A stretch of 64,000 nt of DNA, from assembly GCA_023105745.1 (NCBI GenBank), contig JALGQZ010000013.1, forward strand, positions 8,923,105-8,987,104, given 5' to 3'. The stretch's first letter is position 1. Each line of letters starts with the position of its first letter. The notes under the pieces were generated by a model that worked only from the letters and a program-made list of their open reading frames with translations, was not told where the DNA came from and made no database searches. The DNA comes from Austropuccinia psidii. Lineage: Eukaryota > Basidiomycota > Pucciniomycetes > Pucciniales > Sphaerophragmiaceae. Position numbers and translations under genes: made by a program. Positions 58,145 through 64,000 of the stretch are shown piece after piece.

Positions 58145-59582
58145 TGTCAGGCTGAGTCTATATTGAAGTGGTAATAAGAGTATTTACAACTAGAATTATG
58201 ACTGTGACATGTAGAAAATTGATTAAAAATAAGAGTTTTTGATTTTAAAGATGATTTATAATATATTTAAAGGGTTCTACTATTGGAAAATAGTGGTGGT
58301 GAGCGCTATTGAGAAGCCAGGGTGCAATCTTAACAGTTGAGTTACTATAATAAGAGTTACAATAATTAAATATATAATTTTAGCTGTTTATTACACAAGA
58401 GTAAAACTGTTTTTGACAGTTTACTACGTAGGGTATTCAAGAGCAGGATGAGGGAAGGCTTTTGGCTGTGAAAAGCCCTCCTTTTATCCTGAAATTGAGG
58501 TGAAAAGGCTGCTAGACCTTTCCACGTAGAGGAAGTGAAGATTTTTCACTCTCTATGACAGGCTTGTGCTTTGCAAACAACCTGTATACCCTGTATTGGG
58601 CTCAGATGTGGTTTTGAAACCACATCTGGGCAGTTTTCACCATTACAGGGTGAAAATTGTCATCTGGGGACCTCACAGCCTGATTCTGATGTGTATGACG
58701 CGTAGAATGCTGTACAGAAACTGTATGGGACCCCAGTATTGACTGACATATGAGGTATTGAAGTAAAAACATGCTTCTTCGTCTATTTGACACCTCATAT
58801 TCATGGTTATGGGATATTATCCCATGGTAAGGCTGTATCTGACAGCAGGTGGGATTTTGACCTTAAAATGGTCATAACTCTGTCCGTTTTTGAGATATCA
58901 AGCTCAAAGTTTGTTCATTGAATAGCTCTGTATGAGCTTTACACAATGGTACCCAACTTGACATGGTTATCATTAAATATGACAAAGTTATCCCATGTAC
59001 AAGTATTTTTGTACATTGGCGTGGTCTGGGCAAAAGCTGTATTAAGCTTGTTTGGCCAATAAGTTCTGTTGTAGTTGATCTATGAGGAAATGGATGGCAC
59101 CATCAGATAGCCCTGATTGTGCTCTTTCCAAAAAGACCCCACTTTAGGTATCTCACACTAAAACTGTAAACGTTAGATGAGAGGTGAATGTTTTGTTCAC
59201 CCTTATTTGGTCTGAATTTGACCATAACTCAAGTAATACTGGTGCTAGCTCAGTTTGGCTAGCACCATTAGATAGCCCTGGCTTAGAGCTTCATTTTGAG
59301 TACTCATTTGATGGGGTTAAGCCTCTCCTTCTAGATTTTAGATGAGAGGTGAAAATTAAGGTTTATGCTCAGCAATAACTTTGAGCAGGAATAACTTTGT
59401 TATTCTTTGTCCTATGGTGATGGGACTTATATTTTCAGAAAGAGGTGAGTTTCCTCTTTCTTCTGATCCCTTTTGAGCTAATTTGGCTCAGCTCCATGTT
59501 TTGGTGGTATTTTGGCTATACCATTGGTTTATGGTAGTTTGGCTGTCATGCTTGTGCTCTGGTTTTGAGTCACAGGCTGACA
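58145..59582 (-). repeat. 3' LTR of Gypsy C
   Basis: A 1438-bp LTR with plus-strand edges TGTCAGGCTGAG and CACAGGCTGACA. On the minus strand it is preceded by TTTTTTAGAGGGAGGGTA, the polypurine tract. Confidence 0.92.
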
Positions 59583-59606
59583 TACCCTCCCTCTAAAAAA
59601 GGCTCA

Positions 59607-62600
59607 TCATTGATGAGACTTTTCAGTCCTCCTAGAGGCTCTGAATCTCCTTAGATGAAGGTTCCCATCTGGTATGGCATCCTCTGCCAACCATTTGTCT
59701 TTGTCAGCTGTCTGGTTCTTGAATCTGACTAGATATTGTCTCTGATCCTTCCCATTAAGTCTGATTTTTCTGGCCCTGATGATTTTACTCACAGGTCCAG
59801 GAGAGTCTTCTACTTCCACTATTTCTGGTGGAGTGATGTTTTTCTTCCTGGAGGGGAATTTATCCTCCTCTGTTTGGAAGTATGGTTTGACCAGGCTTAC
59901 TGGAAAGACTGGGTGTTTCCTAGAAAACTCCTCAGTGAGCTTGACCTCTACTGCATTCTTCCCTATCAACTTAATGATAGTGAAGGGCCCTACAAATGAG
60001 TCTCTCATTTTCTTGGGTCCTTTGAGATTGTTAAAGTTCAGTGTAGATACTAACACCTGGTCCCCTGCCTTGAAGTCAGGTTCCCTATATGATTTGTCCC
60101 ACCTCTGCTTGTTATACTCTTTGGCCTCAGCTATGCATTTGGCAGCAGTATCACAGGCTTTCTTCCACATATCATGGAAGTCTTTGGTTGTGGGGTGGAT
60201 GGTCAGAAGATTTTTCTTCAAGTGATCCACAGGTAACAGGGGATTCCACCCTTTCTCTACCAGTGCAGGTGTTTTTCCTGTGGTATAGTGCTGGCTTGTA
60301 TTATAAGCCAGTTGGACTGCTGGTAAGAGGGTGACCCAATCATGGGTGTATCCCTCATGGTCCTTGTATTCCATGCCATAGGCACAGAACCTCCTGAGGA
60401 TGTCCTCCATTGTTTGGATCATCCTCTCAGCTAGGCCATCTGTTTGTGGATGGTAAGCTGTGGAAAAAGCAAGCTTGGTGCCAAGCATGTCATATAAATT
60501 GGTCAAAAATTCAGATGTGAATTTTGGGTCCCTGTCACTGATTATGATCTTAGGGACTCCACAGGTGGATATGATGTTATTCCAAAATAACAGAGAAGTG
60601 TCCATGGCTGTGTCCTCTTTATGGCATGGTAGACATCTCATGCTCTTGCTGAGCCTATCAACTATGATTAAGCAGGCATTGTAGTTTTCTTTGCCTCCTG
60701 GGACAAGTCCTGTGACCCAGTCCATGTTGATGGTTTCCCATGGGTGTTTGGGTTCTTCTATGTGTTGAAGCAACCCATATTTCTTCCCATGCTTTCTATT
60801 TGCCTTTTGGCATCTTTCACAAGTGTTGATGTATTCACTCAACTCTTGCTCCCACTTGGGCCACCAAGCTGTGCTTGCTACCCTCTCTTTAGTCCTGTCT
60901 TCACTCATGTGTCCCATGTAGGGGCAGTCATGGCATTCCTGCAGGATTAAAGAGATGTGGTCTCTGTCTATCACTGTGAGTGCACTGGTGTGCTTGTCTC
61001 TGTGATAAATCAGGCCATCTATAAGGAAGAATTTATTGTCCTTATAGGCCCTCAACCAGGGTTCCTCCAGCTGGGTTTCCAGTTCTGGGCTCCTGTATTT
61101 TTGTTGAAGGAGTTGGAGTAGTATGCTACACTGTTTGTGTTTAGCATATGATTTCAGCACTGCATTGAAAAATTCATTGTGCAGTGCTGAGGAACTTATT
61201 CCCAGTATGGGGGTTTCTGTCCCTTCTGAATCAGTGTTTCCACTGTCAAGGGTACCACTCCCTGGTGCCCATTCAGAGAATCTGAAGTTCTTCTTCCTAT
61301 TTATTTCCATAAAATGGATAGGAATTTTTGCAGCAACTTCAGGGTCATAAGCTGGATTGCTTTTGACATTGTCCAGTCGCCATCTGCTAAGGCCATCTGC
61401 ATTGGTATGGCTTTTACCACCTTTGTATATGATGGTCATGTTCCCTCTATACTCCTGGATGGCTATTTGCCATCTCAGCATGTGTCTATTAGTAGTCTTC
61501 ATGTTTAGTAAAGACTTCAAGGCTGTGCAGTCTGTGTAGACTTCAAAGACTGCACCCTCCAAATAATAATGGAGTTTTTCTAGAGCCCAGACTAGACATA
61601 GACATTCTGTCTGGGTGGCCCCATACCTGGCTTCTGAATCTTTCAGCTGCCTGGAGATGTAACATATTACACCTTCTCTTGGTTCACCATCCACAATTTG
61701 TCTTTGGTGAAGGGCTGCTCCCAAGCCTTGGCTGCATGCTGCATCTATATATAACTTGAATGGTAGTTCAAAGTCAGGCAAGATGAGCACAGGTGCATTT
61801 GTGAGTTCATATTTGATCCTCTCATATGCATCCCTTCTTTCCTTGGTTATTTCAAAAACTACATCCTTTGAGCATAACCTATATAAACTACTAGTTATGT
61901 GGGCAAAGTTTTTGATGTGGTTTCTATAGTAGCTAGCAAATCCAAGGAAAGATTGCATCTCTTTGATGTTCTTTGGTACTGGCTTTTGCAGTACTGCTGC
62001 TACTTTGTTTTGGTCAATTGCCAGACCAAGGCCTGAGACTTTGTGTCCTAGAGCTAGTAGCTCTTGTTGGCCAAAATTACACTTTTTAAGTGAAATTTTC
62101 AGATTGATGGGTGTACATTTACTTAGCACTCTGTCTATGTATTGTACATGGTCTTCCCATGTCTCTGAGTATATAATGATATCATCAATATATACTACCA
62201 TCCAGCCTTCCATTATTTCTTCTTGAAATATGGTGTCCATCATCCTTTGGAAGTGGGCTGGTGCATTCTTGATGCCAAATGGCATCCTGGTGTACTCATA
62301 TATGCCCATATGGCATATTATTCTGAGCAACTTCATGGAGTTTGGTTTAACTCCATTTTGGTGGAAACCTTTCATACAATCCATCTTGGTTATGTGTTTG
62401 GCTTTGGCCAGCTTATCCAAGGCATGAGGTATCGTTGGTATAGGGTACCTGTCTGCTTTTGTGTAGTTATTCAGGGCTCTGAAGTCTCCACACAATCTAG
62501 ACTTGCCATCATGCCAGGTGATCAGGACAGGAGTGGTGATTTCCACTATTTCATTATGTCCAATCTTCCTGATGACATCCATGTCCAGGAATTCATTGAT

Positions 62601-64000
62601 GTGTTTTTCAATTTCTTTCCTGGTTTCCAGACTTGCTGGATAAGGATGTCTCCTCAGCATGGGCGGAAAAGGTCTTTCCACATCCAGATATAGTTCTATA
62701 TCATGGCCTTTAATCTTGCCTAGTGGCTCTTCACCAATGGCAAATGCTGGTCTGTTCTTCTTCAGCATCTTCAGTAAACTTAGTTTTTGTTTACTGGTGA
62801 GGGTAGTGCTAAACTGTCCCTCCCTGAATTCCTTGAAGAGTTCTTCTATTGGATCCTGTGAAGATATGTGGTATATATCAAGTGAAAATTTCTTTTCCTT
62901 GTTGGTACCAATGGTAATGTTCCTGTTTTTACTGTTGTAAATATCTATGCCATACATCCTCTGGTAATCTGTTCCCAGTAAAAACCCTTGGATGTGGGCA
63001 TCTTCAAGCACTACAAACTCTGGGTTGAGTCTGATATTACCCTTCCTGTGGGGTATAATTATCTCTTTGATAATTGTCCCAATGGAATTCATCTTCCCTG
63101 ATGCACTTTTGAAGTTCCTTGCCTTAGTGGGCAAGAGCTGCTTTTCCCAGTTTGGGAAGTGGTTATCCAGATAATTTCTGGCCAATATGGAGCAATGTGG
63201 TCCACTGTCAATGATCAGCGGGTGCTGAGAATTGTCAATACATACAGTCATTTTTGTGGCTGTTCCATGTATATATGCCATTCCTTTGGTTGGTGTAACC
63301 AGGAATGTTTGTGCATCTTGTGTGTGTTTGCACAAGTTCTTTTTGGCAGTGTCCTGTGGCATGCCTGCTTCCAACTGTATGTCTTGGATTTCCAATGGGG
63401 TTTCTTCTTGGTATTCCACTAGAAATTCCTCTCTTGGGTCTTGATCATCATCAGATGGTTCTCTGATGGCATCTCCCATAGAGTCTGATTCAGAATCCTC
63501 TGTTGGAGGTTCTTCTTCAGGGACATTTTCTATAGCATAGACTTTTTTCTTTGCTTTTGGACAGTTGTTGGCATAGTGGTCTGTTGAACCACAATTGTGA
63601 CAAGAATTCTTCTTCTTTGCCACTTCTGCCACTCTTTCTCTGGGTTTGTCTTTAAACTGGACCCTGAAAGGTTGTTTCTCTTTGAAACTACTGCTTCTAT
63701 ATGGGGTGAATTTCCCTATATTAGTCCTTTTCCTTATGTCTTGTAAGGTATTGGCTATGTCATCTAGAGTGCAATTTTGGTTAAATCTGCATTTCACTGC
63801 ATGCTCTAATTCTCCTGGCAGTTGTGTCAGAAGTTTGTGATTCCTCATCTGGATGTTCATCTGATGATCAATGGCTTTAAGTCTTTTAGACTGTCTGAGA
63901 CACCACTCATATGGATCTTTGTCCACAGAGTATTTGTCATTTTCAAATGACATGGTATTTTGCCATATCCAAGTTCCATTACTGTACTTTTGGATTATTT
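59607..64000 (-). CDS. Gypsy C gag-pol polyprotein, uninterrupted (N-terminus outside window)
   Basis: One open frame runs from the window edge to 59607. Residues here are numbered from the Met at 63953, which is internal. Gag zinc knuckle [14 protein letters not shown] 118-131; protease Asp249 in [11 protein letters not shown] with YIDDIIIY, Asp590/591; RNase H Asp737 in [10 protein letters not shown]; integrase zinc site with [12 protein letters not shown]. The integrase triad is Asp1078 (NMDWVTG), Asp1140 (ISDRDPKF) and Glu1176 (LAERMIQ), that is DX61DX35E. A GPF-type module and chromodomain-like end ([19 protein letters not shown]) follow. All catalytic residues are present. Gag and pol share one frame. 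The polyprotein makes the particle, copies the element RNA and inserts the DNA; the chromodomain-like tail would steer integration to marked chromatin (family knowledge). Confidence 0.95.
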   Translation of the reverse strand, partial: IIQKYSNGTWIWQNTMSFENDKYSVDKDPYEWCLRQSKRLKAIDHQMNIQMRNHKLLTQLPGELEHAVKCRFNQNCTLDDIANTLQDIRKRTNIGKFTPYRSSSFKEKQPFRVQFKDKPRERVAEVAKKKNSCHNCGSTDHYANNCPKAKKKVYAIENVPEEEPPTEDSESDSMGDAIREPSDDDQDPREEFLVEYQEETPLEIQDIQLEAGMPQDTAKKNLCKHTQDAQTFLVTPTKGMAYIHGTATKMTVCIDNSQHPLIIDSGPHCSILARNYLDNHFPNWEKQLLPTKARNFKSASGKMNSIGTIIKEIIIPHRKGNIRLNPEFVVLEDAHIQGFLLGTDYQRMYGIDIYNSKNRNITIGTNKEKKFSLDIYHISSQDPIEELFKEFREGQFSTTLTSKQKLSLLKMLKKNRPAFAIGEEPLGKIKGHDIELYLDVERPFPPMLRRHPYPASLETRKEIEKHINEFLDMDVIRKIGHNEIVEITTPVLITWHDGKSRLCGDFRALNNYTKADRYPIPTIPHALDKLAKAKHITKMDCMKGFHQNGVKPNSMKLLRIICHMGIYEYTRMPFGIKNAPAHFQRMMDTIFQEEIMEGWMVVYIDDIIIYSETWEDHVQYIDRVLSKCTPINLKISLKKCNFGQQELLALGHKVSGLGLAIDQNKVAAVLQKPVPKNIKEMQSFLGFASYYRNHIKNFAHITSSLYRLCSKDVVFEITKERRDAYERIKYELTNAPVLILPDFELPFKLYIDAACSQGLGAALHQRQIVDGEPREGVICYISRQLKDSEARYGATQTECLCLVWALEKLHYYLEGAVFEVYTDCTALKSLLNMKTTNRHMLRWQIAIQEYRGNMTIIYKGGKSHTNADGLSRWRLDNVKSNPAYDPEVAAKIPIHFMEINRKKNFRFSEWAPGSGTLDSGNTDSEGTETPILGISSSALHNEFFNAVLKSYAKHKQCSILLQLLQQKYRSPELETQLEEPWLRAYKDNKFFLIDGLIYHRDKHTSALTVIDRDHISLILQECHDCPYMGHMSEDRTKERVASTAWWPKWEQELSEYINTCERCQKANRKHGKKYGLLQHIEEPKHPWETINMDWVTGLVPGGKENYNACLIIVDRLSKSMRCLPCHKEDTAMDTSLLFWNNIISTCGVPKIIISDRDPKFTSEFLTNLYDMLGTKLAFSTAYHPQTDGLAERMIQTMEDILRRFCAYGMEYKDHEGYTHDWVTLLPAVQLAYNTSQHYTTGKTPALVEKGWNPLLPVDHLKKNLLTIHPTTKDFHDMWKKACDTAAKCIAEAKEYNKQRWDKSYREPDFKAGDQVLVSTLNFNNLKGPKKMRDSFVGPFTIIKLIGKNAVEVKLTEEFSRKHPVFPVSLVKPYFQTEEDKFPSRKKNITPPEIVEVEDSPGPVSKIIRARKIRLNGKDQRQYLVRFKNQTADKDKWLAEDAIPDGNLHLRRFRASRRTEKSHQ

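Larger units (their letters stand above)
58145..64000 (-). mobile_element. Gypsy element C, 3' LTR and gag-pol; continues beyond the window
   Basis: Minus strand; 3' LTR 58145-59582, polypurine tract 59583-59602, gag-pol from 59607 to the window end. It is the same family as A and B but uninterrupted, so it is probably the youngest and possibly active. The flank ACAAT (58140-58144) is the expected target duplication; its partner and the 5' LTR lie beyond 64000. Confidence 0.92.

Noticed and set aside
59736..63840. Plus-strand open frames opposite Gypsy C gag-pol
   Set aside because: They are shadows of the intact minus-strand polyprotein.

Overview
The window is eukaryotic, transposon-dominated DNA from a basidiomycete. 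The retrotransposon families, the 51-bp minisatellite and the short (~70 bp) GT-AG introns look like a rust fungus (Pucciniales). From memory of its very repetitive genome, the best match is Austropuccinia psidii (myrtle rust). The species call is inference; no rRNA or host housekeeping gene is present to confirm it. I see no tRNA, rRNA or ordinary host gene.

Most of the window reads as transposons inserted into each other. Several junctions are proved by exact target-site duplications (TSDs). (0) A minus-strand Ty1/Copia element (about 7625-8303 and 17662-20337, continuing beyond the window) is the outer host. (1) A complete but dead Gypsy element, G2 (8304-17661, TSD GTGAC), sits in its RNase H end. 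A second Gypsy, A (20338-22209 and 46530-47646), sits in its integrase half. (2) Inside A lie Gypsy B (22210-46529, TSD GGTCC) and a TIR DNA transposon, copy 2 (from 47647). (3) Inside B's 5' LTR lies DNA transposon copy 1 (30659-45331, TSD AAT). Inside copy 2 lies Gypsy C (58145 to the window end), whose gag-pol is uninterrupted. (4) Copy 1 holds a 2-kb LTR-like insertion (TSD GTGT), a Copia remnant and a Tad1-like LINE remnant. The left 8 kb holds the 3' end of another G2-family Gypsy (G1, 1-2134) inserted in an older gag (D, 2135 to about 4560), and a LINE remnant (5590-7560).

The most interesting part is the DNA transposon family. It has TIRs starting CACCAGGGCGAA, 3-bp TSDs, subterminal ACGTCA repeats and large CpG-rich minisatellite arrays. 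I recognise no transposase in the visible parts. Copy 2 carries non-TE-like genes with introns: a partly decayed multi-exon gene of unknown function (48961-51053), an intact two-exon TET/JBP-like 2-oxoglutarate/Fe(II) dioxygenase (51751-53079), a broken Zn(II)2Cys6-type gene (54079-55358), and the first 41 codons of an ORF cut off by Gypsy C (58022-58144).

How the parts may relate: TET/JBP enzymes oxidise 5-methylcytosine. The minisatellite arrays of the same element vary almost only by CpG to TpG/CpA changes, the footprint of methylated-cytosine decay. A 24-bp palindrome around GGCATGCC recurs six times, only inside the two copies. A mobile element carrying its own demethylation-type enzyme is a reasonable hypothesis, not a demonstrated system.
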